64,000 bases of DNA from Candida dubliniensis CD36 (GCF_000026945.1 NC_012860.1:1736001-1800000); one strand, 5' to 3'; positions 1 to 9,981 are shown, counted from the first letter of the stretch. The notes: a model not told the origin generated them from the sequence alone. A program made the numbers and translations.

Positions 1-1334
1 GAACCATTGATTTTAAGGGGCTCATAGAGCAGCCATCTGATTTCCCGCCACAACCAATGTCGTATATGAATGATAAAGTTGATTTGGAGGACCAGTTGAT
101 GAAATGCTATCAGACAAAAACCAATCCTGAATTTCATAAAATTATTGCTGATAATTTAGACAAATCAATACATATAAGAGAAAGTGTCAAAGGTCCCAGA
201 TATTGTCCAAGTATTGAATCCAAAGTGATTAAATTTCCAAATAAAGATTATCATTATGTTTGGCTTGAACCAGAAGGATTGGATTCAGATTTAATATACC
301 CTAATGGTATTTCGTGTACTATGCCAGAAGAAATTCAAGAAAAATTAGTAAGATTAATGCCAGGGTGTGAGAATGTCACCATGACTCAACCAGGGTATGG
401 AGTTGAATACGACTTTATAGATCCACGTGAGTTGAAATCAACTTTGGAAACTAAATTGGTTAATGGTTTATATTTGGCTGGACAGATCAACGGTACAACT
501 GGATACGAGGAGGCTGCTGCACAGGGGTGTGTTGCAGGGATCAATGCTGGTTTGTCATACTTGCAAAAGCCTTTATTGGAGTTAAAACGTCCAGACGGAC
601 TTGTGGCTATTTTAATTGATGATTTAATTACTAAAGGTGTGGAGGAACCTTATAGAATGTTTACTTCTCGTTCTGAGTTTCGATTCTCCATAAGATCAGA
701 CAATGCTGACAACAGATTAACTCAAAAAGGTTACGACTTGGGTGTTGTTAGTGAAAGAAGGTACCAATTCTTTAAAAAAGAATCTGACCAATTTTGGGAG
801 ATTAAAAATGTATTGTCAGAATTGAAGTTACTGGGTAAACAATGGGCTCCAGGTTTGCAAGGTCTAAAAACAGATACCAGAGAAAATGATAAAGTATCTG
901 GTTGGAAATTGTTATCATACCCAGGTGTACTGATAAATAATCTTTTGCCTCACATGTCAGATTTTATGGGTCAAGTGCCACCTTGTCTACAGAATGTTTC
1001 TATGAGATTGCAAAACAAAATTGATGTTGTGAGTGACTATGATCCTATTATGTACAGGGAAAAAGCCAATTTAAACACATTTGAAAGTCTTGACATGTAC
1101 AAGTTGCCCCAAAACTTTACTTATGATAATTCCGGGTCTTTAAAGATATCTCACGAAGTTTGCACAATTTTAAACATAGTGCAACCAACAACAATAGGCC
1201 AAGCACAGAGTCTCCAAGGAATCACACCTACAGCTATAAATGAATTGAAAAAAGTGGCAAAATTTGTTCCTAGCAAAAGTCTTTTGAAATTAAGAAGTGA
1301 AAAGAATGGTGTGTCAAGTGCCATGTTTGGATAG
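1..1334 (+). CDS. MTO1: Mitochondrial tRNA uridine-modification enzyme MTO1/GidA, C-terminal part (5' end outside window)
   Basis: This is the C-terminal part of the GidA/MnmG family FAD protein that, with Mss1, makes the carboxymethylaminomethyl group at the wobble uridine of mitochondrial tRNAs. The frame is open to the left edge, and the codons before the first ATG at 57 read as GidA-like sequence ([14 protein letters not shown]), so the ATG at 57 is internal. Family landmarks are YVWLEPEG, the FAD-domain stretch [21 protein letters not shown], and [12 protein letters not shown]. The C-terminal helical region that binds the partner GTPase follows. The stop is 51 bp from the convergent stop of the next gene. 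A mitochondrial location follows from the family and not from visible sequence, because the N-terminus is missing. Confidence 0.93.
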   Translation, partial: TIDFKGLIEQPSDFPPQPMSYMNDKVDLEDQLMKCYQTKTNPEFHKIIADNLDKSIHIRESVKGPRYCPSIESKVIKFPNKDYHYVWLEPEGLDSDLIYPNGISCTMPEEIQEKLVRLMPGCENVTMTQPGYGVEYDFIDPRELKSTLETKLVNGLYLAGQINGTTGYEEAAAQGCVAGINAGLSYLQKPLLELKRPDGLVAILIDDLITKGVEEPYRMFTSRSEFRFSIRSDNADNRLTQKGYDLGVVSERRYQFFKKESDQFWEIKNVLSELKLLGKQWAPGLQGLKTDTRENDKVSGWKLLSYPGVLINNLLPHMSDFMGQVPPCLQNVSMRLQNKIDVVSDYDPIMYREKANLNTFESLDMYKLPQNFTYDNSGSLKISHEVCTILNIVQPTTIGQAQSLQGITPTAINELKKVAKFVPSKSLLKLRSEKNGVSSAMFG

Positions 1335-1385
1335 TGATTACTAATTATTTGTATATAGAAACTATAAACATGACTTGTTATTTAT

Positions 1386-3635
1386 TCATTTTTGTCTTTT
1401 CTTTTGCGGAGATACAGTATCGCATAAATCATTATCCAATGCAATTAAGTTTTCTAATGGCAAAAACTTTTGAGCCAATTCAGAAATTCGGTTAATATCA
1501 GTTTCATTTGAAGAATTACCCTTGCCAGCAAAGTTTATTCTTTGTAAATATAATAATACATCCTTCATATCCACCGTTTGCGATTGTCGATGTTCGGCAT
1601 AACCTTTCAAATCATCCATTAATGTATCGAGAAACTCATTTGATTTTTCTTGAATTGACTTTACTATTTCTTTCAGTAACGATTTAGGCTTTTTGAATTT
1701 CTTCCTCAGGGACAAGCTTGTGCTTAAAGAATTGTGTGCTTGAATGGATTTCACAATGTAGGAGACATCTCTGATAGTAACATCCACCCCTGTTGATGGT
1801 ATTGGAGATTGCTTTCTTTTCTGTGGTATAATACGAGCCAAGTGTGCCCTATTGACTAAAGCACGTTCAACTTCAGATTCTTGAATATTATCATCTGTTG
1901 TTTCTTCTTCATCTCCAATATTGTCGTCTATTCCTTCAAATATAGATGCCAGTTGGTCATTATCAACGAAAAATTCCTCTTGGATAATTTCTTTCTCTGA
2001 TGCATCCAAAGCTTCTTCCTCCACCAACGGTTGATTGGAAATAATCGAGTTTTCGGGAGTGACTTGATCATTTGCCATTGACAGTGAGCCACCTTCTTGT
2101 GCATTAGTCAGCGGAGGAGTGACATCATCCTCCTGAGAAAAAGACTCATGTGATTCACGAATCTCTTCAATTTCATCTGTTGGCGTTGGCTCCCGCAGTG
2201 GCCCTTCATCATCCATCAATGCAAAATCCGGTTCTTGTAAGTTCCAGTCAATTTCATTAGACCCTTCATTTTCAGTTTCTATCAGATTCAATTCACCAGA
2301 TTGAGGCTTAGCCAATTCAACAGTTTCACTTTGTTGACCATTACTGTCAGAAGAAGACGATCCAGTTTCAGGTAGTCGATCCTCCTTGCCTCTTTCATGA
2401 GAATCATAATCGTTTACGGAATCATTAGTCGTAGCTATCTGGCTATTCTCAGCAGGCTCCAAATCATTAAAAACATCTTTTGAAGGTTCTTCAGTATTTT
2501 CGATATTTGAAAGTGTGTTAGATATTGCTGCTGCACTAGCACTTTCCGAGTTATTCCTCCAATCGGGAAATATCGAATTTGAAATCTTGAAATTATCTTG
2601 AATGGCAAAATGATCAATCTTGTCAATGATTTCACTGTTATCCTGTTCAAACTGGGTATCTGGTTTTCCTTTATCATCAGCCAGTATATCATTCTCGTTG
2701 TAAGATTTAGGATCATTCAAGTTGGGAACAGTTTCTTTGGTTGGTGTTTCGTCAGATGTTTTCCTGCTAATCAAAGAGCTCTTTTTGCTTTTCGCCAACA
2801 AAATCTTTTGTAAATATGACAACGGTTTGGGTTTTTCAGGGGACACTTTCTCATCTTGCAGTACTTCATCAATGTGATTCTGTTGCTCTTTCAATACATC
2901 ATTTACGTCTTGTTTCGTTTCATCGAAGGATCCCAAAATATTTTCATTATCAGATGGAATTATTAGAGACTGACTAAATTCTTCTTGTATCTGTAGAGGT
3001 GACTTTGATTCATTTTTCTCTATTGGTGATAGAATACCTGCATTTTCTTGAATCATGTGATTATCTGTTTCTGGAATTCGCCTATCATTTCTTTGATCAG
3101 ATGTCAACAAATCACGAGTATCAACAAATGGTTCCCCCAATTGCTGTTGGTTTATCTTGTCTTGATTCTGGATCAGTGTTTTACAGAAAAACTTCAAATA
3201 ATCTATAGTAATTGGTCCTTGATAGTTTGGTTCGTACAACTTTTCTCCTGTTTTGGTTATAATAATGGAAGATCTTCTTCTACTACTACGCCTCGACCGT
3301 ATGGGGGTTAAAGAAATTCGACTATTTGGGGTTACCGATCGACGCAGCTTGGGGGTCATCGAACCATGATTTGAAGGGGTATTCTGTGTGCTATGTCTAG
3401 ACCTGCTTCTACCTCTTTCACTTGTTTGATGTTGTAGTTGTTGTGATAAAAATGCAGTAGCTTCGGATAATCCATGAGGTGGTAATGGAATACTGTATAT
3501 TGATGTTCTTCGACTTCCTCGGAGGATAGAATTCGGAAGTGATCGAGAATGTTCAATAGTAGTGTTTGGAGAAGATCGTGGTGGTGTTGCTGGTTGTGAT
3601 AAACTCTTATTATTTAAATCCACCAGTCCATTCAT
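1386..3635 (-). CDS. CNN1: CENP-T/Cnn1-like inner kinetochore protein with C-terminal histone fold
   Basis: The product is 749 aa starting at the ATG whose complement is 3633-3635; a longer frame would need a TTG start. Residues 1 to about 130 are basic and Ser/Arg/Pro-rich with many SP/TP sites (for example PATPPRSSP, RRSVTPNS), suitable for Cdk phosphorylation. The middle is long, acidic and apparently disordered. The last 120 residues look like a CENP-T histone fold: a helix around SLLKEIVKSIQEKSNEF, then LMDDLKGYAEHRQSQTVDMKDVLLYLQRINF, matching the family pattern of a DL-x-YA-x-H helix followed by T-x-x-x-DV. The tail FLPLENLIALD resembles the CENP-T C-terminal extension. CENP-T/Cnn1 links centromeric chromatin to the Ndc80 complex. 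The family call is by pattern; a different histone-fold protein is the alternative. Cnn1 of baker's yeast is about half this length. Confidence 0.7.
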   Translation of the reverse strand: MNGLVDLNNKSLSQPATPPRSSPNTTIEHSRSLPNSILRGSRRTSIYSIPLPPHGLSEATAFLSQQLQHQTSERGRSRSRHSTQNTPSNHGSMTPKLRRSVTPNSRISLTPIRSRRSSRRRSSIIITKTGEKLYEPNYQGPITIDYLKFFCKTLIQNQDKINQQQLGEPFVDTRDLLTSDQRNDRRIPETDNHMIQENAGILSPIEKNESKSPLQIQEEFSQSLIIPSDNENILGSFDETKQDVNDVLKEQQNHIDEVLQDEKVSPEKPKPLSYLQKILLAKSKKSSLISRKTSDETPTKETVPNLNDPKSYNENDILADDKGKPDTQFEQDNSEIIDKIDHFAIQDNFKISNSIFPDWRNNSESASAAAISNTLSNIENTEEPSKDVFNDLEPAENSQIATTNDSVNDYDSHERGKEDRLPETGSSSSDSNGQQSETVELAKPQSGELNLIETENEGSNEIDWNLQEPDFALMDDEGPLREPTPTDEIEEIRESHESFSQEDDVTPPLTNAQEGGSLSMANDQVTPENSIISNQPLVEEEALDASEKEIIQEEFFVDNDQLASIFEGIDDNIGDEEETTDDNIQESEVERALVNRAHLARIIPQKRKQSPIPSTGVDVTIRDVSYIVKSIQAHNSLSTSLSLRKKFKKPKSLLKEIVKSIQEKSNEFLDTLMDDLKGYAEHRQSQTVDMKDVLLYLQRINFAGKGNSSNETDINRISELAQKFLPLENLIALDNDLCDTVSPQKKRQK

Positions 3636-3911
3636 AGTGATAGCAGGCAACAGAGTAAGTGTGGGAATTTCTTCTTATTGATGATTGAAAAGTTGTTTTG
3701 TTTTGTTTTGTTTTGATTTTGATTTTGATTTTGATTTGTTTATGTTTGGTTTGTGCGATGCGTATTCCATACAAACACACAAACAACCTTTTTTTTTTTC
3801 CTTCATTGGTTTGGTTTGTCCTTCTCTCTCTTTCATGATTGCTATAGGAAATAATTATCATTGGCATATCTTCCTTCCTACTTTTACTCATATCACCAAT
3901 CCACTTTAAAA

Positions 3912-5072
3912 ATGCCAACGAATAAACCAGAGAATGCACCAGGTGGTGAAAATTTACTTACAGCATTGATATCTTGTACTACTGCTGCTGCTTTTTCAGC
4001 GACTTGTACTTATCCATTTGATTTTATCAAGACCCAACAACAATTGAATAATGAAAAAGTAATGAAAAAATGGAATGTCCCTGGAAATTATCCAAATTCA
4101 CTTGCACAATTATATAAAGGTGGAAGTGCTTTGGTATTAGGATCAATTGTTAAGAATGGAACAAGAATCATTGCTTACAATTGGCTGACACAATTCATGT
4201 CCATTGATTCACATAATGGGAACAATAACAAAACGACTGCACCTAGAATAGTAATTGCTGGTGTTATGAGTGGCTTTATAGAAACTTTATGGTTAATCCC
4301 ATTTGAAAATGTAAAAATTACTATGATTCAGAATCAAACTTTGGCCAATGAATTAAATAGGTGTAAAGATTTAGGGTATGATATAACTGGGAAAGTTAGC
4401 CATAATGTTCTGACTCATCACAAATCAACCAAACCAATTTACCTTAGACAATATGTATCCCCACACGCATATTTATCGTCAGATATCGTTGACCAATATA
4501 TTAAACAAAAAGTGAGGTTTGGTGGTGTTCCTATCAAAGACAAAGCTTTGGAATCATTGAAATTTCATTATAACAAACATCCTTCATTGACATTATTTGG
4601 AACAATAAAGGAAATGTACGAGTTAAAGGGGCTAAGAGCATTTACAGCAGGTACTTTTATAACTTTTACCCGTCAAATTGGTATATCTTGGGTATGGTTG
4701 GCAACATACAATGCCACCAGACAATTGATTGACCCTCATAAAACAAATAATGAATGGTTTGGTCATAAGCATACTATGATACAACTGGTGGGGTTGCATT
4801 TCTTATCCTCAATGGCGGTAATCATGGTTACTCAACCTTTAGATGTAATTAAAACTCATTTACAACTGAAAAATGGTAACCTGCTTTATCGTGATTCATT
4901 ATCAACGGCATATAAGTTGTTTTTGCAACAGGGTCCTTGGGCTTTGTTTAAAGGTTCATTCCCAAGGTTTTTGAAAGTGTTGATCAGTGGTGGGTTGACA
5001 GCCACTGTGTATGAATACGTCGAACGATTGGTATATGTTGCAGGCCATCAAAAAATATTTAGTCAAGAGTAA
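3912..5072 (+). CDS. Mitochondrial carrier family (SLC25) inner-membrane transporter
   Basis: This 386-aa protein has the three-repeat carrier layout. Repeat 1 carries TYPFDFIKTQQQ, repeat 2 carries the degenerate IPFENVKITMIQ, and repeat 3 carries TQPLDVIKTHLQLK, each matching the P-x-[DE]-x-x-[KR] signature to a different degree. The substrate cannot be read from the sequence. The overall look, with an IPFENVK second signature, recalls the citrate-carrier-like group (Ctp1 and the uncharacterised yeast Yfr045w), but I hold that loosely. It is longer than the usual 300 residues because of an insertion of roughly 70 residues after the second signature. I chose the ATG at 3912 (MPTNKPENAP) because the 17 upstream in-frame codons from 3861 are unlike a carrier N-terminus and overlap the promoter shared with the divergent CENP-T-like gene. 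Confidence 0.85.
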   Translation: MPTNKPENAPGGENLLTALISCTTAAAFSATCTYPFDFIKTQQQLNNEKVMKKWNVPGNYPNSLAQLYKGGSALVLGSIVKNGTRIIAYNWLTQFMSIDSHNGNNNKTTAPRIVIAGVMSGFIETLWLIPFENVKITMIQNQTLANELNRCKDLGYDITGKVSHNVLTHHKSTKPIYLRQYVSPHAYLSSDIVDQYIKQKVRFGGVPIKDKALESLKFHYNKHPSLTLFGTIKEMYELKGLRAFTAGTFITFTRQIGISWVWLATYNATRQLIDPHKTNNEWFGHKHTMIQLVGLHFLSSMAVIMVTQPLDVIKTHLQLKNGNLLYRDSLSTAYKLFLQQGPWALFKGSFPRFLKVLISGGLTATVYEYVERLVYVAGHQKIFSQE

Positions 5073-5144
5073 GGAGACACGATTGCTGTGTATTAATTGA
5101 TATTTATACTTTATACATTTGTTACTAGCTCGACCCCCTTAGTT

Positions 5145-5924
5145 TTATTCAATATATACGGGTAACAACATTTCGCCACTTTTGTGTTTCACCCCATTGA
5201 ATGATTTTGCCAACATTCCACCACTAAAACTGGGTTGACTGAATGCAACTTGATTTTTCGATAATTGCACACTGTAAATAGAATTTTTCAAAACAACATC
5301 TAAAAGTTTTTTACCTAAACCGTATTGTCTCCATTTCAGGCTGATCCATATTCTTGAAATTCCAATGACAACTTTTCTATTAATCTGGTTGGGTACTATA
5401 GATTGTGTTTTATGTATCATCCACCTTCCTTGATCAGGTTGAATTGTGTCTGTTGTGCACAATCCAATTGCCTTGTTTTCTATTATTATCACAAACGCTT
5501 TGCTTTTATCAAATTCAAGTTTCTTCCATTGTCCGGAATCTTGACTGGCATTCAACTCTTGGTTCACTATATTTAGTAGTAGTTCTACTTTTAGTAAATG
5601 CCGTTTGTTTGATTTATTTATACAAATTATAGAACCTTTAACAGTCAGACGCGTTCTTGTCAGCTTTAATTTCCCAGTTGGGTTCAAACTCTGTTTTTCA
5701 ACTAATGTAAAATTCTCAATTATCGAAACATCATCATCTGTTTTATAATTCCACGGAATCCCATTGATGAAATTTGTATGGTATTTATTATGTAGTAATT
5801 TATCTTGAGGTATATGTGGATTATATGTCATATCACATGTTGGGCAAGTAATCCTTTTGAAATTAGATGGCAATGCAAGAATCGATTGAATCTTTGGAGG
5901 TTTTTGAGAATTTGTGGAGCCCAT
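5145..5924 (-). CDS. ECO1: Cohesin acetyltransferase Eco1/Ctf7
   Basis: The 259-aa product acetylates Smc3 during S phase to establish sister-chromatid cohesion. Residues 27-49 form the family's C2H2 zinc finger (C27, C30, H45, H49) with the typical CPTCDMTYNPHIPQD start. The C-terminal GNAT-type domain has GISRIWISLKWRQYGLGKKL, the acetyl-CoA-binding loop (R/Q-x-x-G-x-G/A equivalent), and the diagnostic AFSQPSFSGG. The length is close to yeast Eco1 (281 aa). It is convergent with the carrier gene (72 bp between stops) and divergent from BNA6 (275 bp). Confidence 0.95.
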   Translation of the reverse strand: MGSTNSQKPPKIQSILALPSNFKRITCPTCDMTYNPHIPQDKLLHNKYHTNFINGIPWNYKTDDDVSIIENFTLVEKQSLNPTGKLKLTRTRLTVKGSIICINKSNKRHLLKVELLLNIVNQELNASQDSGQWKKLEFDKSKAFVIIIENKAIGLCTTDTIQPDQGRWMIHKTQSIVPNQINRKVVIGISRIWISLKWRQYGLGKKLLDVVLKNSIYSVQLSKNQVAFSQPSFSGGMLAKSFNGVKHKSGEMLLPVYIE

Positions 5925-6199
5925 TTATTATATCATTGTTTGCAAGTAGATCAAAAATTAGCAATGGTTGGTATAGGGTGTAAGTATATTCAAATTTGCC
6001 CTTCGTTTTCAATCCATGTACATAAAAAAACAGAAGAGGATCAAAACTCGAGGCGTGTAATGCGACCCAATCATTACTACTCCACGAATTGTTCGGTTTA
6101 GAAATACCCCCAACCCAATTCTTTTTTTCTTTTTTTTTTTTTTTTTTTTCCAGCAATTCATATTCCAATTCTTCTATCCCTTATTTCCTTGCATTAAGA

Positions 6200-7102
6200 A
6201 TGGCCCCTGAATACGCAAATTTATTACCAGTGAGTGGTAATTGGAAACAAAAAATCACCGATTATTTAACTGAAGATGTTCCATCTTTCGATTTCGGAGG
6301 TTTTGTTGTTGGCAACACACCAGAAACCGGATCACTTTATATGAAACAATCTGGAGTAATTTGTGGAATCCCCTTTGTTAATGAAGTGTTCCATCAATGT
6401 AATTTACAGCATAAATGGATATTTAGTGAAGGTCAATTTGTATCTGATAAAGAACTAGCTTCTGCTGGTGGTAAAATTGTTGTTTGTACCGTTAAAGGAT
6501 CAGCAGCAAATATCTTATTGGCGGAAAGAACAGCATTAAATTTATTATCTCGTGCATCTGGTGTTGCTACTCAATCTTATAAAACTAAAAAGTTGGCTGA
6601 TGAAAGTGGGTATACTGGTATAATTGCCGGTACGAGAAAGACAACCCCAGGTTTACGTCAATTGGAGAAATACGCCATGTTGATTGGTGGAGTGGATACC
6701 CATAGATATGATTTGAGTTCTATGGTGATGTTAAAGGATAACCATATTACTTCTACAGGGAGTATTACTAAAGCTGTGAAGAAGGCAAAATCAGTATGTG
6801 GATTTGCAGTTAAAATTGAAGTTGAAGTTAGTAATGAAAAAGATGCTGAAGAAGCAATTGAAGCTGGTGCCGATGTTATAATGTTGGATAATTTTAAAGG
6901 TGAAGAATTACGTCAGGTTGCTCAATCATTAAAGAAGAAGTTTGCCGGAACTAACAAGGCTTTCCTTTTAGAATGTTCTGGTGGATTAACTTTACAAAAT
7001 TTGAGTTCTTATTTAAGCAATGATATTGACATTTATTCTACTTCATCTATTCATCAAGGTGTTGCAACTATAGATTTCTCATTAAAGATTGATGCCAAGT
7101 AG
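6200..7102 (+). CDS. BNA6: Quinolinate phosphoribosyltransferase (nicotinate-nucleotide pyrophosphorylase), de novo NAD synthesis
   Basis: The 300-aa enzyme converts quinolinate and PRPP to nicotinate mononucleotide, the last kynurenine-pathway step into NAD. Clear family motifs are [15 protein letters not shown], the substrate-binding [36 protein letters not shown], the KIEVEV strand, and the C-terminal E-C-S-G-G with [11 protein letters not shown]. The start at 6200 ([10 protein letters not shown]) gives the usual family length; the 37 codons upstream come from a poly-T tract and are not part of the protein. The gene is followed by a long T-run between its stop and the convergent DOC1 stop. 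Confidence 0.95.
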   Translation: MAPEYANLLPVSGNWKQKITDYLTEDVPSFDFGGFVVGNTPETGSLYMKQSGVICGIPFVNEVFHQCNLQHKWIFSEGQFVSDKELASAGGKIVVCTVKGSAANILLAERTALNLLSRASGVATQSYKTKKLADESGYTGIIAGTRKTTPGLRQLEKYAMLIGGVDTHRYDLSSMVMLKDNHITSTGSITKAVKKAKSVCGFAVKIEVEVSNEKDAEEAIEAGADVIMLDNFKGEELRQVAQSLKKKFAGTNKAFLLECSGGLTLQNLSSYLSNDIDIYSTSSIHQGVATIDFSLKIDAK

Positions 7103-7111
7103 GTAGGTATG

Positions 7112-7138
7112 CAATTTTTTTTTTTTTTTTTTTTTTTT
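7112..7138. repeat. Poly(T) tract between BNA6 and DOC1 stops
   Basis: An almost uninterrupted T-run of about 25 bases sits in the 48-bp space between two convergent genes. Seen in sequence. It may act in 3'-end formation on the BNA6 side, but homopolymers are common throughout this window. Confidence 0.7.
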
Positions 7139-7150
7139 CGCTAGCTACAT

Positions 7151-8566
7151 CTATCTAATAGAGGATATACTTTTGAGTTCTAAACTTTGGAAACCCGTAT
7201 TGAAGCCAATGACGTTTGTCACATTTTTAATTATTTTTGCGGATTCTTCGGAATTAGTATCGTTGCTGGCGTTACCCTCTTCTAGATTACGGTCGATTAA
7301 ACCACGGTCTTCATTTTCTTCTTCTTTATTTGACAAGCCCAGAACAATTCTATTATTAAGCAGAAGCCCCGATAAATTGCTCATGGCTGCAACACTAGTG
7401 CCTGTAGTGGCCAAACTCAAGTCTCTAAGCATCTCCGAATGATGTAAGGAATCACTGGTATCATGAATGTTGTAGTCACTTTCGCTTGCAACACTAGAAT
7501 ACCTTACTTGATTTGAAGTTGATGATTTTTTACCAAAACATCTTATAGCCCTAATATGTGAATCTTTACCCTCCTGATGATTTGCCAATATAATAATCTT
7601 TATTAAAAAACACTTCAACACACCATCAGCTCTAATTCCATTAAATATAATATGTGACCATCCCACAGGTTGATCAAAATTGACAGTGCATACTTCAATT
7701 AAATCCCAACCTTCTGAACTCCCAGCCATAATTTTTATTCTTGATGGAGTATAACTTTCATCAAGCGAATAATTTGTGAAAATTGATAATCTTTCAAGAG
7801 CCACTTTTTTAGAAAATTGAATAGTAATAGAGTGAGGACTTGAAAGCTGATTTAATAACATACTGTTATTTGGATTTTGCAGTTGATTAGAATTGTTATC
7901 ACCGTTACCACTGTTCCCATTGTTACTCCCATCACTTTGCCAATACGAATCAGGAGAATCATCACGTAATTGTTTCAACCCAAACCCTTGTTTCCAAGAA
8001 CTTAACTTCCAAGTAGCTAGTGGCGATAAATCAAATAATTGTAATTCTTCTAACTCTTGTAATCCTTTAGAATAATAAACTCGTTGAATCTGTTCTAAAC
8101 TTGGTTGTTGCTCAGCATTATGATGATTCTCACTATGATAGCTTGGGTTTGCTGATTGATTACTCTGATCTTCAATTATGTTGTCGGCATCATTTTCATT
8201 TTCTTCATAAACAACTTCATCAAGACTAATTCCTGAAGGTCTCATTCGAACATCACCTTCAATGTATGCAGCCTCGCCATCTTCCTCATCTTCTTCATCA
8301 CCCTCTACACCAAATAAATTATCCCCAACGTGATTCTGATTCCCATTATAACTGCTGCTTTCTTCATCAATAGCTTGTATCAAATGATTATGATTATGAG
8401 GGTAATGATGGAAACTTTGATCTGTTATGGATGATGACAATAGTGATTCACGGATTTCTTCTTGTGACAACTCTCGCTGGGATCGCACTTCATGTTGAGA
8501 AAAAGAAGTATTATTACTACTGATATTATTGTGACTTGATTGATCCCAGTATCCTGATGTATTCAT
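7151..8566 (-). CDS. DOC1: Anaphase-promoting complex subunit Doc1/Apc10
   Basis: The 471-aa product is an APC/C processivity subunit that helps form the D-box receptor. The DOC domain (about residues 185-345) has LATWKLSSWKQGFGLKQLRD, DDSPDSYWQSDG, PHSITIQFSKKV, YTPSRIKIMAG and the end SHIRAIRCFGKK. The protein ends exactly in Ile-Arg, the C-terminal IR tail by which Apc10 binds Cdc27/Apc3. The first 180 residues are acidic, Ser/Asn/His-rich and of low complexity, so the protein is much longer than yeast Doc1 (about 283 aa). The DOC domain contains an Asn/Gly/Ser-rich insert after YWQSDG. Confidence 0.92.
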   Translation of the reverse strand: MNTSGYWDQSSHNNISSNNTSFSQHEVRSQRELSQEEIRESLLSSSITDQSFHHYPHNHNHLIQAIDEESSSYNGNQNHVGDNLFGVEGDEEDEEDGEAAYIEGDVRMRPSGISLDEVVYEENENDADNIIEDQSNQSANPSYHSENHHNAEQQPSLEQIQRVYYSKGLQELEELQLFDLSPLATWKLSSWKQGFGLKQLRDDSPDSYWQSDGSNNGNSGNGDNNSNQLQNPNNSMLLNQLSSPHSITIQFSKKVALERLSIFTNYSLDESYTPSRIKIMAGSSEGWDLIEVCTVNFDQPVGWSHIIFNGIRADGVLKCFLIKIIILANHQEGKDSHIRAIRCFGKKSSTSNQVRYSSVASESDYNIHDTSDSLHHSEMLRDLSLATTGTSVAAMSNLSGLLLNNRIVLGLSNKEEENEDRGLIDRNLEEGNASNDTNSEESAKIIKNVTNVIGFNTGFQSLELKSISSIR

Positions 8567-8802
8567 CTTTTTGTTGTATGGATGATGATAGTTGGGTTGG
8601 CTGTCTCTACATATTTTGTGGTATTATGGCAACCAAAAAATATTTCGACGCGTACCACGGAAAAAAAAAAAAAAGTGTACTCGCCCTTGAATATATAAAC
8701 AAGAGTAAATACAAATCCACACACATAAAATATTGGACTTATTTTTGTATGTTTTCATATCAACTATACTGATAGTAAAAAACCTTATTCTATCTTTACA
8801 AA

Positions 8803-9981
8803 ATGCCATCAGTCCGATTCAAACTAATACAAAAGGGATCTAATGTAGTTAACGATGAAGAAAAAACCCTTATATCGATATTTAAAGAAGCCATGGAATC
8901 GCCTGAACTCTTTCAATTCAAAGATTATTCTGAAGCAACGCCATCAAAAGATGTTGATTTTATAGTAGGGTTTATAAAGAAAAAAGAGTACAAAAAATGG
9001 TTCAAAAGCATCAATCTTGAATACCGTTGGTTAACAAAAAGAAGAATCTACCTGTCTTCAAACAAGGAAGAAGTATCATTGAAAAAAATGAAGAAACCGA
9101 GTTATTTGGAAGAATATTATTTTGATTGTAATCTGCTGGGGACATATAATTTGAAACTGCAACAAAGACCTGAAAGTCGTTATAAAAATTCAAGAGGAGC
9201 ATCATCCATTAAAACTGCTTGTTCTTCCAAAGTATATGTAAAGAAACCAAAATCAATGTCTAAGTTTTATCTAATTGGTATAATACCAAGACATAACCAT
9301 CCACCAATTAATAGAGGTCTGTTGGGTATCATAGCAAAGGAATGGCTTGGTGCTGAAGTGGAAATGGGGTACTCCAAAACCCAAATTAAAGAGAATTTAA
9401 AAGTGCTTCAAGAACAAAATGGAGATTCTCCAAATATAAAGCCTTTGTCACAAATTCATGATTATCACATTGAATATCGTATCCAACAATTTGCTAATAA
9501 CCACAATGGATTGAATAAAGTTGCCTCGATTAATTCGGATTCCGAGGACATTGACTGTTCTTTTGTTGCTGTATATGGTAGTTCGGAGGACTCTGATTCT
9601 CTGGACAATGAGATCGGTGAAAATGAAAAGTCTGCTAACAATCAGATTAATCTGACTAGGTTTAATGCTGAACAACTGACTCAATGTGTCAATAATTCAA
9701 CACTAATAACGTCAAGTAGTTGGAACCCACATCTGCTTCAAAGTTCTTGTTTTGGGAAAAGTCTAGGTGAACTAACCAGGGAAGAAAAGATTGGTGAATC
9801 TGTTTATCTATTAAATAAAATTCATTGCTGGTTTGATACGATTGTGAGATGGTCTCCAGAGAAGATTGACGAATCCATTGCTTATATGAAGGGATTAGAG
9901 TGTTATATGCTGTCTTTGGCCACAGGTGTCCAATACCCAGTATATGTTGATGAACATGGGAGAACAATGTACAAAATTTAG
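8803..9981 (+). CDS. Uncharacterised protein with candidate WRKY-GCM1/FAR1-type zinc-binding region
   Basis: I do not recognise this 392-aa protein as a named gene. Residues 70-166 contain a spaced set Cys109, Cys140, His164-x-His166 within basic sequence (TACSSKVYV, then IPRHNHPP). The C-x(n)-C-x23-H-x-H order resembles the WRKY-GCM1 superfamily of DNA-binding zinc fingers, which in fungi includes Aft1-type regulators and the N-terminal domains of Mutator-like transposases. The region after residue 220 is acidic and Ser-rich (about 240-275), followed by a helical C-terminal part with W and C residues. There is no transposase catalytic domain. It is divergent from DOC1 (236 bp) and convergent with SMI1. 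The function is unknown; a DNA-binding role is an inference from the zinc-site pattern. Confidence 0.75.
   Translation: MPSVRFKLIQKGSNVVNDEEKTLISIFKEAMESPELFQFKDYSEATPSKDVDFIVGFIKKKEYKKWFKSINLEYRWLTKRRIYLSSNKEEVSLKKMKKPSYLEEYYFDCNLLGTYNLKLQQRPESRYKNSRGASSIKTACSSKVYVKKPKSMSKFYLIGIIPRHNHPPINRGLLGIIAKEWLGAEVEMGYSKTQIKENLKVLQEQNGDSPNIKPLSQIHDYHIEYRIQQFANNHNGLNKVASINSDSEDIDCSFVAVYGSSEDSDSLDNEIGENEKSANNQINLTRFNAEQLTQCVNNSTLITSSSWNPHLLQSSCFGKSLGELTREEKIGESVYLLNKIHCWFDTIVRWSPEKIDESIAYMKGLECYMLSLATGVQYPVYVDEHGRTMYKI

Noticed and set aside
3636..3650. Upstream extension of the CENP-T-like frame
   Set aside because: It begins at TTG, not ATG; the first ATG is at 3635.
3610..3939. 109-codon minus-strand frame across the carrier/CENP-T promoter
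   Set aside because: Low-complexity Lys/Ile/Thr composition from a GATTTT repeat; overlaps two real starts.
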